This document shows positions 45,343 to 53,942 of a stretch of DNA of 64,000 bases, one piece after another (the first letter of the stretch is position 1; each line of letters opens with the position of its first letter). Source of the stretch: Nitrospira japonica (GTDB taxonomy: Bacteria; Nitrospirota; Thermodesulfovibrionia; UBA6902); contig DYJL01000009.1 in NCBI GenBank assembly GCA_020723105.1, positions 62,001 to 126,000 on the forward strand, given 5' to 3'. The notes beneath the pieces are model-generated. The model did no database searches, was not told where the DNA came from, and saw nothing but the letters and a program-made list of their open reading frames with translations. Both the position numbers and the translations under genes were made by a program.

Positions 45343-45684
45343 TTATTTCCTCGTCACAGATATTGGTTTCCCTTTTTTCATCGGTTCAATATTTAACACC
45401 TTGCATATCTCTTCGTAATCAGGATATGCTCCGGTCTTGAATACCTCTCCATTTATCATTGTAACCGGCAATACTTTCTTTCCACCCTTATGAAGCAATT
45501 CAGCAATTTTTTTGTTTTCAAGAAATTCCTTTGGCTGCTGCGCAAGATTAAACCTTTCAACGTCAACACCCTGTTTCTTCAATGCCAGCACGGCCTCGTT
45601 CATCTTTACAAGAACAGGGTCAATACTCGGCCCGCATAATCCCGATGAACAGCACATTGCAGGATCGTAAATTTTGATTCTCAT
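45343..45684 (-). CDS. arsD: Arsenic metallochaperone ArsD
   Basis: This 113-aa protein has the vicinal cysteines of ArsD: DPAMCCSSGLCGP (Cys 11-12 and 17). The body (KVLPVTMINGEVFKTGAYP) matches the family thioredoxin-like fold. ArsD collects arsenite and hands it to ArsA, consistent with arsA two genes downstream. It lies 14 bases upstream of arsM. Confidence 0.93.
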   Translation of the reverse strand: MRIKIYDPAMCCSSGLCGPSIDPVLVKMNEAVLALKKQGVDVERFNLAQQPKEFLENKKIAELLHKGGKKVLPVTMINGEVFKTGAYPDYEEICKVLNIEPMKKGKPISVTRK

Positions 45685-45754
45685 TTTATTTGCCTCCTGT
45701 GTTCTTACACTCTAAAAAGTTAACTTTCAAGAAATCCCAGTATTACTTATCTCC

Positions 45755-46099
45755 TTATTTACAGCATTTGTTCTTATTCTTCATATCCTTTAACTTTATC
45801 AGTCTTGAAAGATATACCTTTATAGTTTCGTCCGTGATCTTTTCTGTGACTGTGAGCACAAGAAACCTTCGGAATATATCTGAATCATTTATACTGTAAT
45901 GCACCCATTTGCCCTGCCGTCTATCCCTTATAAGTCCTGCTTCTTTCAGCACATTGAGATGGAATGAAATCTTGGGCTGGCTCATGTCCATAACGCTGAC
46001 GAGATCGCATACGCATATCTCGCCTTTCTGAAAGATCTTCAGCATCTTCAGTCTTGTTTCGTCTGAAAGCGCCTTAAAGACGCTTATCAATTCCTGCAT
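45755..46099 (-). CDS. arsR: ArsR-family arsenite-responsive repressor
   Basis: This 114-aa winged-helix regulator has the typical FKALSDETRLKMLKIF start and an ICVCDLVSVM metal-binding helix (the Cys-x-Cys of As(III)-sensing ArsR). The DNA-reading helix is MSQPKISFHLNVLKEAGL. A Cys pair ends the protein (NKNKCCK). It is the first gene of the ars operon, 70 bases ahead of arsD, and likely represses its own promoter in the region that also holds the MITE-like element. Confidence 0.93.
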   Translation of the reverse strand: MQELISVFKALSDETRLKMLKIFQKGEICVCDLVSVMDMSQPKISFHLNVLKEAGLIRDRRQGKWVHYSINDSDIFRRFLVLTVTEKITDETIKVYLSRLIKLKDMKNKNKCCK

Positions 46100-46500
46100 C
46101 CCGATTTCTCCGTTTCTTTAACAAGACGTATTATCATATTAATTGAATTTGATTTATTGTTAGCCCTGATTATTCATAAATTTTACTTGGAGCACGCCAC
46201 AGTTCAAAAACATCTTGAATGCGAGGGATTTTTTGAATCTTGAATATTGAATCTTGAATTTACAGAATGTATTTTTTCTGTTTTTGCTAAGGTATCGCTC
46301 AATATGTTTTTTCACCATACTTGCTCCAAGTTTATGAATAATGTAGGTTAGTAAATTAATAATGAATCAATTTAATCATATAAACATTATTTGATTTGTT
46401 TGTCAAGGCAACAGGTTGTCTGATGTCTTTGGGCCCCGGCGAATCCGCCAGTGTGAAGAACTATAAACGCTCTGTGTAAATATTTATGTTCTAAATTGGA
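46100..46500. other. Intergenic region upstream of arsR
   Basis: 400 bp between arsR and the end of a same-strand sensor kinase gene. It holds MITE-like copy B (46169-46342), including a run of TTGAATCTTGAATATTGAATCTTGAATTT words, and presumably the ars promoter/operator. No ORF was recognised. Confidence 0.5.
46169..46342. repeat. MITE-like element with terminal inverted repeats, copy B
   Basis: The left end is ATTATTCATAAATTTTACTTGGAGCA. The right end read on the other strand is ATTATTCATAAACTTGGAGCA, about 175 bp apart. It has the same design as copy A at 3740-3918, while the interior is unrelated and rich in TTGAATCTTGAAT words. Confidence 0.65.
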
Positions 46501-48300
46501 TTAGACCGCTCCCTTTGTTCTTTCCTGGTAAAAAGGACATTTTCTGCAGTCCTCATATTTCTGTGCAAAGGTACCCTGAACCTTTCCCTCACAAAAAGTG
46601 CCTGCGACGGCCCAGCAAATCCGCCCAAAGTTTGGATAGGCAGGGCATTTAATCGTAGCATCCTTATCTCTGCTGCAGTTCATATACTCCCAGCACTTCT
46701 TCTCCAAGGAATCTTCTTCACTCTGATAAGGGAAATACAGGCTGAAGGTGGAGCCTTTTCCTGCAACGCTTTCTGCTTTAATAAAACCGCCGTGTTCCTC
46801 TATAATTTTTCTTGTTATTGAAAGTCCAAGCCCTGTGCCATGGCCTATCTCTTTGGTGGAGTAAAACGGCTCAAAGATCAGGGGCAGTTTCTCTTCGGGT
46901 ATCCCTGGGCCTGCATCGGATACAGAAATAACAGCATATGTCACATAGTTAAGTTCTTTCCCGGTTGCGGTTACTCCCAGTACTCCTCCCTGGGGCATTG
47001 AATCAATTGCGTTTATTATAAGGTTGCCAAGTGCGAGTTTTATCTGTTCCGGATCTATCAGAACCTCCGGAAGCTCCTCCTCGATTTCCATCTTTAACTC
47101 TATAGCATGTTCATTGAGAAGGTCTTCATACATCTTCACCGTTTCCATTATAATCGGCTTCAGATGATTTCTTTTAAAACGACACCTGGCCTCCCTTGAA
47201 AAGGTCAGGACATCCCGCAGTATCTTCTCAAGCCTGTTCACCTCTGAGACTACTACCTCTGTATACTCTTTCTCTTTTGCGCCGGTAACAATTTTCTTCA
47301 ATCTGCGGGCAAAGCCGCCTATTGCAGTCAGGGGGTTTCTTATTTCGTGCGCCACATCTGCTGTAAGCCTTCCGAGCGATGCAAGTTTTTCTGCCTGAAT
47401 CATTTTCCCCTGCGACTTTTTTAATTCCTCAGTCTTTTTTTCAACTTCTTTCTCAAGTGTCTGCGCCCAGTTATGAAGCCTTTCCCTTGAGGCCTCAAGC
47501 TCTCCAGTCATCTCATTAAAAGTGCCGGCCAGATATTGCATTTCGTCTTCTGAACGGATGTACACTTTATGTTTGAGGTCGCCGCCTGCGACATTATCCA
47601 TTGCATCTGACAGTATGGATACAGGCGTTAAGACAAATTTTTTCAGAATGAAATAGAGAAGAAAAGAAGCCCCTACCAGAAACATAAAGGCATAGATGGT
47701 TATATTTACAGTTTGTCTCTGAACAATTTTATCCAGAGAGGCCAGGGAAAAGTCTGTCTCAATAATCCCTAACACCCTTTGTTCCTGAGAATGAATATGG
47801 CAGGCTGCAGTATAGCAGGGTGCTTCATTGTAGATGGGTTCAATAAATGTGAGTGTTTTATTGTCCCTGTTGCTCGCATCAATTATCCATTGTTTCTTGT
47901 CTTCCAATGCAGCTAACGGTCTTTGGGAATCTAAATGGCAACCTTTGCATGCAAAGGTGTCACGGTTTACCATTTGCCCGATTTCATGCCTTGCCGATGA
48001 ATAAAAGATTTTCCCTCTGTTGTCAAATATCCTTATTCTTTTGATGTCCTCAGAGAGGGCAATACTTTCGATTGTATGCTGTACAGCTTCCCTGTGAACG
48101 GTAAGCATACTGTAGCGTGTGCTCTTCTTTATAAAATCTGAGAACGAGGCTACATACTTAACCGCGCTGACTGTGAGGTTTTTTTCCCCTTCATCTATCA
48201 ATATATAGCATGAAATACCCCCGCCAACTACAAGCAGCATGACGATGGTGATAATCAGTTTTCTGGCTAAGGACCCTTTAATCTTTCGCGATGATATCAT
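46501..48300 (-). CDS. Haem-c-binding sensor histidine kinase with C-terminal two-CW domain
   Basis: This 599-aa membrane kinase has TM1 (about 12-30) and a periplasmic domain with CKGCH and a CX4CH motif (CYTAACH), so two haems are likely. TM2 (about 198-218), HAMP and an intact H-box ADVAHEIRNPLTAIGG follow. The HATPase has N box NLIINAIDSMPQGG and GTGLGLS. After the kinase, CWEYMNC...CPAYP...CW...C...CRKCPFY forms a Cys-rich two-CW module that may bind metal. It lies downstream of a second haem kinase and the ArrAB-like genes on the same strand, so it may sense redox or arsenic-related respiration. Confidence 0.9.
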   Translation of the reverse strand: MISSRKIKGSLARKLIITIVMLLVVGGGISCYILIDEGEKNLTVSAVKYVASFSDFIKKSTRYSMLTVHREAVQHTIESIALSEDIKRIRIFDNRGKIFYSSARHEIGQMVNRDTFACKGCHLDSQRPLAALEDKKQWIIDASNRDNKTLTFIEPIYNEAPCYTAACHIHSQEQRVLGIIETDFSLASLDKIVQRQTVNITIYAFMFLVGASFLLYFILKKFVLTPVSILSDAMDNVAGGDLKHKVYIRSEDEMQYLAGTFNEMTGELEASRERLHNWAQTLEKEVEKKTEELKKSQGKMIQAEKLASLGRLTADVAHEIRNPLTAIGGFARRLKKIVTGAKEKEYTEVVVSEVNRLEKILRDVLTFSREARCRFKRNHLKPIIMETVKMYEDLLNEHAIELKMEIEEELPEVLIDPEQIKLALGNLIINAIDSMPQGGVLGVTATGKELNYVTYAVISVSDAGPGIPEEKLPLIFEPFYSTKEIGHGTGLGLSITRKIIEEHGGFIKAESVAGKGSTFSLYFPYQSEEDSLEKKCWEYMNCSRDKDATIKCPAYPNFGRICWAVAGTFCEGKVQGTFAQKYEDCRKCPFYQERTKGAV

Positions 48301-48317
48301 GCACTGCTTATCTTTCT

Positions 48318-50357
48318 TTAAGTTTTAAGAGGTAGTGTTACGGTAAAGGTAGTGCCCTTGCCAACTTCGCTCTCAACGGTTATGGAGCCGTTCATTTTTT
48401 TGATTATGCTGTAACTGACTGCAAGCCCCAGACCCGTGCCTTTTTCTTTGTTGGTATAGAAAGGATCAAATATCTTGGGTACGTCATCCTTGTGTATGCC
48501 AACTCCTGTATCTTCAAATTGAATGACCATGTTGTCGTCTTTTGCAAAGCTCCTTATAGTAAGCGTACCGCCTTTAGGCATGGAATCAACAGCATTAAGG
48601 GCCAGATTTATAAAAACCTGCGACAGTTGTTTGTCTTCACAAACACATGTAGTATTACATAAGGACGGGGAGAGGTCTTTTATAATAGAAATGCCCTTCG
48701 CCTTTTTATCGAAGTGAATGATATTAACTGAATGCTCGATAATTTCATTTATAAGGCACTCTTTACTCTCCCCAGTAGGCATTTTTATAAAGCCTGAAAG
48801 CTGTTTCAGGATATCAGATATCCTGTTTATATGATAATAAATAGTCTCCAGGTTTTCTTTTTTAAATTCGTCTTCTTCCGCTTCTTTCAGTATCTGCACA
48901 AAAGAGAATATAGATGTCAACGGATTGCCAATCTCATGCGCAATGCCTGCTGAAAGCCTTCCCAGTGATGCCAGTCTCTCCGAATGGATTATCTGCTCTT
49001 CCATGTTTTTCATCTCTGTTATATCCTGTATAAGCCTTATATATCCGGCCACTTCTCCATCCGGCCTTTTCACAGGAGCGTTGGTAATCTGAAAATACTT
49101 TCTCTTTTGTCCGAAGAGATCAGGCATTATTGTTGTATTCATATCTTTGGCATACGTATCAAAAATAACAGAACAATCCGCACATAAATCCTCACATGAA
49201 AGCCCTGTAACTTCACGCCCTGCCATTTCATTAATTTTTTTGTTGGACCATAGAATCTTTCCTTGCCTGTCAATAAGTATAAGTCCGCCGCCAATGGCGC
49301 TGACAATCGTATCAAGTTTTTCCTTTTCGTTTGCAAGTTCGGCTGTTCTTCTTTTGACTTTTGTTTCAAGCTCGACAGCATATTTTTCCAGCTCTTCTTT
49401 CCGTTTTGCGCTTTCTTCTGCCGTTATTCGCCGCTTGTTGAATACAATCAATAAGGCAGACACCAGAGTGGTAGTCACAAAGATGGCGATTATGAGATAA
49501 GAGTACAATTCCATGCTCTGTTTTGTGGCAAGAGTCACTTCAGAGTAGGGCGCAGATACCGCAATTATCCATGAAAGGGTGTCTATATTGGCAGAGGAAA
49601 AGGCAATAATCTTGTCCTCTCCTGATGGGGCAATATACTTTCCGTAATTACCTGCTTTTCCTTCTATAATCCGTTTTTCAAGGTCGAAACTCACATGGCA
49701 TTTGAAACAGGCCTCGTCTGCTTTATAAACATTTCCCCCAACCATTTCAGGCTGGATCGGATGATACAGGAGTGTTCCATTTTTGTTCATCATCCAGGCA
49801 TATCCCCTGGTGCCTGACTGTATATTACCCACAAAATGGCCTGCTATGTCCTCAATCCTTCTGGAGAGAAAAACTATCCCGTTAAATTTATTCTGATTAT
49901 ATACAGGCGATATGACGTAGACATCAGACAGTGTTTCTACAGTGGTAGTTCCGCGAGATTCCATCTTTTCTGCTTTAGCTAATATTTCCGGAATAACAGG
50001 TTTTAAAAATCCTTCAGTCACCTCCGAGAAAATTACCCGGCCCGTACTGTCTATTATTCCAAAAGAGGTCTTGAGGGTTTTCTTCTTCTCAAGGACATCC
50101 TTTATCAATCCATCAATACTGTCCCGATTCCTTAAATCTTTTTTTGACAGCACCTCAGAAATATGAAGTACCCCCTCTTTTATAAAAGAGAAATGTGCCT
50201 TTATATGGTCCGATATAGACTTGGAAAGCAAGAGTTGTTGTTTGTTGAACATCTCTGCCATCTCCATCTGAAGGGATTCCTGGAAGAAGACGCTAAGGGT
50301 GATAAGCGCGGAGACTATAATAATGAGGGTGACTATTATTAACAGATAGCCTTTCAT
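48318..50357 (-). CDS. Cache/haem-c sensor histidine kinase
   Basis: This 679-aa kinase has TM1 (5-25) and a long extracytoplasmic Cache-like domain containing a haem motif CFKCH near residue 225. TM2 (about 282-305), coiled coil and PAS domain (345-450) follow. The H-box AGIAHEIGNPLTSIF is intact, and the HATPase has NLALNAVDSMPKGG and GTGLGLAVS. It overlaps or nearly abuts the next kinase (18 bases) and begins after a strong terminator behind the arrB-like gene. A soluble ligand plus haem redox input is likely. Confidence 0.9.
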   Translation of the reverse strand: MKGYLLIIVTLIIIVSALITLSVFFQESLQMEMAEMFNKQQLLLSKSISDHIKAHFSFIKEGVLHISEVLSKKDLRNRDSIDGLIKDVLEKKKTLKTSFGIIDSTGRVIFSEVTEGFLKPVIPEILAKAEKMESRGTTTVETLSDVYVISPVYNQNKFNGIVFLSRRIEDIAGHFVGNIQSGTRGYAWMMNKNGTLLYHPIQPEMVGGNVYKADEACFKCHVSFDLEKRIIEGKAGNYGKYIAPSGEDKIIAFSSANIDTLSWIIAVSAPYSEVTLATKQSMELYSYLIIAIFVTTTLVSALLIVFNKRRITAEESAKRKEELEKYAVELETKVKRRTAELANEKEKLDTIVSAIGGGLILIDRQGKILWSNKKINEMAGREVTGLSCEDLCADCSVIFDTYAKDMNTTIMPDLFGQKRKYFQITNAPVKRPDGEVAGYIRLIQDITEMKNMEEQIIHSERLASLGRLSAGIAHEIGNPLTSIFSFVQILKEAEEDEFKKENLETIYYHINRISDILKQLSGFIKMPTGESKECLINEIIEHSVNIIHFDKKAKGISIIKDLSPSLCNTTCVCEDKQLSQVFINLALNAVDSMPKGGTLTIRSFAKDDNMVIQFEDTGVGIHKDDVPKIFDPFYTNKEKGTGLGLAVSYSIIKKMNGSITVESEVGKGTTFTVTLPLKT

Positions 50358-50398
50358 AACTACGGCTATTCTACCAAATCAGGCATGATTTATAACAT

Positions 50399-50431
50399 AA
50401 AGGGAGGGATAACTGTTGTATCCCTCCCTTT
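50399..50431. terminator. Strong terminator-like hairpin after the arrB-like gene
   Basis: AAAGGGAGGGATA and TATCCCTCCCTTT form a perfect 13-bp stem around a 7-base loop, 15 bases after the arrB-like stop. It probably ends the arrAB-like transcript; its tail on the minus strand is AT-rich. Confidence 0.8.
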
Positions 50432-50445
50432 ATTGAAATTATGTC

Positions 50446-51243
50446 TTAAGCTTTTTTAGCTGCTGCTTTAAAGCTTCTGATGTAAAAGACATTCGGCTGT
50501 GTGCCTTTTTCACCTGACTTCAAGGTCTCGCCCTTGTTATTCTTCAGGTTAACAGCTTTATGCTTCTTAAGAGCCTGGCTTAGCTCACTGTTTGGATCGC
50601 TCTGGTCCCCGAAGATTCTTGCCTTTGCAGGGCATGCCACTACGCAATAAGGCTGTTCACCATTCATAACCCTGTGTTCGCAAAAGATGCACTTTTCTAC
50701 CTTACCCTTTTCACGTACACTTGCATAATCAGAGTGTTTGTAAAGGGTGCGGTGAGGAGGCAAATCACCAGCCTTCTTGGACACCTCAGCGCCTGAAGCA
50801 GTGCATCCCGCAATGACTTCCTTATTGTCTTTGTAGAAGGGATGTACTTCGTCTTCGAAGTCATTGAAGCTTATTACGCTGTACTGTAATCCGGATTTAT
50901 CCGCATCCTCCGTGCTGTAAGGACACGCCCTCTGGCACTGACGGCATCCGATACATCTTTCCATGTTGTGAATTGTCATACCGTTTTCGTGTTTGTGCAT
51001 AGCCTTTGGCGTTACAGGACAAGCCTTCACACATGGCGCATCTGTGCAGTGATTGCAAAGAACAGGCCTTGCTGTAAAATTTACATTGGGGAACTTGCCC
51101 TCTGTTGTCATGACAAAGTCTGCCCAGTTGAATCTCTGCCCCTTGGCCCGGTCCTGAGTATTGTTCTCAGTTTTGCATGCTATTGCACAGGCGCCACAGC
51201 CTACACATTTTTGTAAATCTATAACCATTCCATATTTTGGCAT
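50446..51243 (-). CDS. Molybdoenzyme iron-sulfur subunit (ArrB-like)
   Basis: This 265-aa ferredoxin-like subunit of the DMSO-reductase family has four [4Fe-4S] motifs: CVGCGACAIACK, CNHCTDAPCVKACP, CIGCRQCQRACP and CIFCEHRVMNG...CVVACP. The N-terminus GMVIDLQKCVGCGACAIACKTENN fits ArrB/PsrB proteins. No signal peptide; it would be exported together with its Tat-dependent partner 19 bases upstream. It carries electrons from a quinol-derived carrier into the molybdenum subunit. Its size matches ArrB (~235-265 aa); PsrB-type partners are the alternative. Confidence 0.88.
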   Translation of the reverse strand: MPKYGMVIDLQKCVGCGACAIACKTENNTQDRAKGQRFNWADFVMTTEGKFPNVNFTARPVLCNHCTDAPCVKACPVTPKAMHKHENGMTIHNMERCIGCRQCQRACPYSTEDADKSGLQYSVISFNDFEDEVHPFYKDNKEVIAGCTASGAEVSKKAGDLPPHRTLYKHSDYASVREKGKVEKCIFCEHRVMNGEQPYCVVACPAKARIFGDQSDPNSELSQALKKHKAVNLKNNKGETLKSGEKGTQPNVFYIRSFKAAAKKA

Positions 51244-51262
51244 TTATTTTATCCTCCTTTCC

Positions 51263-53842
51263 TTAAACCTTTTCGATTCTTACGGCTGTAAAGCCGCCGT
51301 TTCTGCAGTTGCTGCCGGTAAAGCGTTCTGTATCAAAAGGCATAAGATCATTGTTATTGGCGCCCCTCGGCGTCTTGCCGAATTCCTTTGCGGCAACCTT
51401 ACCGTAAGCATAATGACCCTGGCCATAGCACTTTGAAACCGTGCCGGGTCTGACCCCTTCAAAAAGTTTTGCCTTTACAGTGATACTCCCTGTCACAGAG
51501 GTAAGCTTTACCATATCGCCGGTCTTGATGCCAAGTTTTTTACCGTCTTCTGGATTGATTCTTACTACATCATCCCAGCTCTCATCACCGACGTCAACCT
51601 TCTTGAATTCCTGATACCATGGGGTGTTCTGGCTTCTGCCTTCCCTGTTAAGCCTTGACTTGAAGTCAACGAGGATATATGGATATTTAACAGGATCGCC
51701 CCATACTTTCGGCGACTCGTAATGAGGTACGAACACTTCTTCGCCTTTTGCAAGGTAGCCGGCAGCCTCGACTATATCATCAATGCTGGTTTTGTGTTTT
51801 TTGGCATGATCGCCGAGGGCTTTCTTGAGGGTTTCACTATAGAATTCAAACTTAAAGGTCACTGTACCTTCTATTGTTTTCTTTCCGTCTTTTTCAACTT
51901 CCTTGCCGAATTTACCCCAGAGCTTTCTGAACTCATAACCCTCAGAGTTGTAAATTCCCTTTGCCTTAAAGTCTTCCCAGCCATTCAGCTTATCGCCTTT
52001 TAGCGGCTTTTCAGGCTTCCAGACAGGCGCGCTTATGATTTTTGTGGCAATCAGAGCAAAATCTTCCGCATTAGTTGGCATATTGCCTGTTTCCGGATCT
52101 TTGAATGAGTTGTAGTAATTAACCATGTTAGGAAATCCCTTGGCATTCAGCTTTTCAGCAAGCATATACATAATCTCAGTCTCGTCAGCCTTCTCTTCCC
52201 ATAACCTTCCTACTACCGGCTGCTGAATAGAAAGATGGGTATGCAAGTTGCCTTTGTTGCTGACACAGGTCAGTTTCTGTGTTGCATGATGTGCTGCTGG
52301 TAAGACGATATCAGCAAACATAGCTGCCTCAGATGGATTGGTTCCAATGTGAATATAGAAAACCTTTTTCATTGCCTTATCCCATCTGTCAGCGCCGGTA
52401 CATGAAAAATTAAAGTTGGCCCAGTAGCTCATACAAACCTTAATATCATAAGGATCTTCATTAAGGACGGCGGTGGCAACATTGTTTGTGATAACAGAAC
52501 TGCCAGCTTTTCCTTCTGATATCGCAGGGAAAGCCTTTGTGCCTCTCTGGTCTATTTTTTTCTCTTTGCTATATTTCTTTGCTGTTTCATCGAGAAACTC
52601 ATCAATTGCAGGAACTTTTCCTGAAGGAGACTTTGCATGATTTCTTAATGAACCGCCCTCATTCTCGCAGGAACCTAAAAGGCCGTTAAGGGCATGAATC
52701 GCAAATGAGGCATAAGCGCCCCTCGGACTCATAACAGGGCCCGGGCCCATCCACACAGCAACTTTAGGGGCTGCCTTGCCCATAGTTTTTGCTATTCTGA
52801 TAATCTGGTCTTTAGAAATACCGCAAATCTTTTCGGCCCATTCAGGCGTCCGGTCCTTAAGTTCGATGTTCCACCATTTGACAAGTCCATGAGTATGGAT
52901 TTCAGCAAATGCCGCCTCGTCAACGGACTTGCCGGAAACAAACTGGTTCTTGCCATCCTTGAAGTCGCCTACAAACTCTTTGCTCCACATCCCTTCAGTG
53001 AGAATGACGTGGGCGATTGCGGTTGCGAGGGCGCCGTCTTCTCCGGGCTTTACAGGAACCCATTCATGGGATTTTGCCGCTATGGCGCTGAGCCTTGGAT
53101 CTACAGTAATGACTGTGCCATTATCAATAACATCACCGATTTTATTGATTGTATTAGGAACATTTCTGTTGGAACTTAATGGATCGCAGCCCCATACAAC
53201 AAGGCATTTGGTGTTAGCAAGGTCATAATCCCTGTAACCCCAGAAACCTTCAGTATAAAAAGGACCAAACTTTTCGGCTTCAGCGCATATGGCGCTATGT
53301 GAAATAGAATTTGGCGAGCCCAGTATCTTGGGCAGGGTTCCGTAAGCAAGAACCTCTGTCTTATCAGAATACCTTCCTCTTATAAACAGAAACTTATGCG
53401 GTTCATTATTTTTTCTGAGTTCAAGGAGCTTGTCTGCAACCGTATCCAAAGCTTCATCCCATGTAATGGGGACAAATTTGGGATCAACACCTCTTCCCTT
53501 CTCAGTGTTGGTCCTCTTCATCGGAACTTTGACTCTGTCCGGATCATAGAGTTCCTGTAATATTATGTGTCCTCTCGGACATACATACCCGTTGTTGACT
53601 TTGGACAACTGATTGCCCCTTACCTTGACCGCCCTGCCGTTCTGCACAAAAAATTCAGCCGGACACCACTGCGTGCACCCCTGACATGTTGACGGTATCC
53701 ACTTGCCGGCTTCGGTACCGCCGCTTCCGGTCTTATGGTCTTTGCCATTTGCAAAAGCATTCAGCACTATACCGCCATTCATTGCAAGGGCTACGCCCGT
53801 AGCTACACTTGCCTTCAGAAAATCCCTTCTTTTAATTTCCAT
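51263..53842 (-). CDS. arrA: Tat-exported molybdopterin oxidoreductase, probable respiratory arsenate reductase ArrA
   Basis: This 859-aa catalytic subunit has a Tat leader (IKRRDFLKASVATGVALAM), one [4Fe-4S] motif (CQGCTQWC...CPRG) and the molybdopterin domains of the DMSO-reductase family. Near residue 160 it has RGRYS, and then HSAICAEAEKFGPFYTEG. As I recall, Arg-Tyr, His-Ser, Cys (Mo ligand), Lys and the Tyr in WGYRDY correspond to active-site residues of Shewanella ArrA; ArxA instead carries GRGWG. Length also matches ArrA. The gene precedes arrB-like and lies near ars genes. Related thiosulfate, polysulfide or tetrathionate reductases remain possible. Confidence 0.65.
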   Translation of the reverse strand: MEIKRRDFLKASVATGVALAMNGGIVLNAFANGKDHKTGSGGTEAGKWIPSTCQGCTQWCPAEFFVQNGRAVKVRGNQLSKVNNGYVCPRGHIILQELYDPDRVKVPMKRTNTEKGRGVDPKFVPITWDEALDTVADKLLELRKNNEPHKFLFIRGRYSDKTEVLAYGTLPKILGSPNSISHSAICAEAEKFGPFYTEGFWGYRDYDLANTKCLVVWGCDPLSSNRNVPNTINKIGDVIDNGTVITVDPRLSAIAAKSHEWVPVKPGEDGALATAIAHVILTEGMWSKEFVGDFKDGKNQFVSGKSVDEAAFAEIHTHGLVKWWNIELKDRTPEWAEKICGISKDQIIRIAKTMGKAAPKVAVWMGPGPVMSPRGAYASFAIHALNGLLGSCENEGGSLRNHAKSPSGKVPAIDEFLDETAKKYSKEKKIDQRGTKAFPAISEGKAGSSVITNNVATAVLNEDPYDIKVCMSYWANFNFSCTGADRWDKAMKKVFYIHIGTNPSEAAMFADIVLPAAHHATQKLTCVSNKGNLHTHLSIQQPVVGRLWEEKADETEIMYMLAEKLNAKGFPNMVNYYNSFKDPETGNMPTNAEDFALIATKIISAPVWKPEKPLKGDKLNGWEDFKAKGIYNSEGYEFRKLWGKFGKEVEKDGKKTIEGTVTFKFEFYSETLKKALGDHAKKHKTSIDDIVEAAGYLAKGEEVFVPHYESPKVWGDPVKYPYILVDFKSRLNREGRSQNTPWYQEFKKVDVGDESWDDVVRINPEDGKKLGIKTGDMVKLTSVTGSITVKAKLFEGVRPGTVSKCYGQGHYAYGKVAAKEFGKTPRGANNNDLMPFDTERFTGSNCRNGGFTAVRIEKV

Positions 53843-53862
53843 TACTTCCTCCTTTCAGTAGA

Positions 53863-53892
53863 TGTGACCTATAGTTAGAACCTCGGGTCACA
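53863..53892 (-). promoter_or_regulatory. Inverted repeat in the arrA-like leader
   Basis: TGTGACC and GGTCACA are separated by 16 bases, ending about 20 bases upstream of the start codon (GGAGGAAGTAATG). The arms resemble a CRP/FNR-type half-site, though the spacing is wider than a CRP site. It could be an operator or a leader hairpin. Confidence 0.45.
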
Positions 53893-53927
53893 ATGATGCT
53901 GAACCAAGTCCAGCTCGACACTTCTGA

Positions 53928-53942
53928 GCAAGTTTAAACCCA
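53928..53942 (-). promoter_or_regulatory. Possible sigma-54 promoter of the arrAB-like genes
   Basis: TGGGTTTAAACTTGC on the minus strand has GG and GC 12 bases apart with a full TTGC -12 box; the -24 box is weaker than consensus. The start site would be about 75 bases upstream of the arrA-like gene. Confidence 0.35.

Noticed and set aside
53863-53892. Classical CRP site
   Set aside because: The half-sites TGTGA/TCACA are present but spaced far more widely than the 6 bases of a CRP site.
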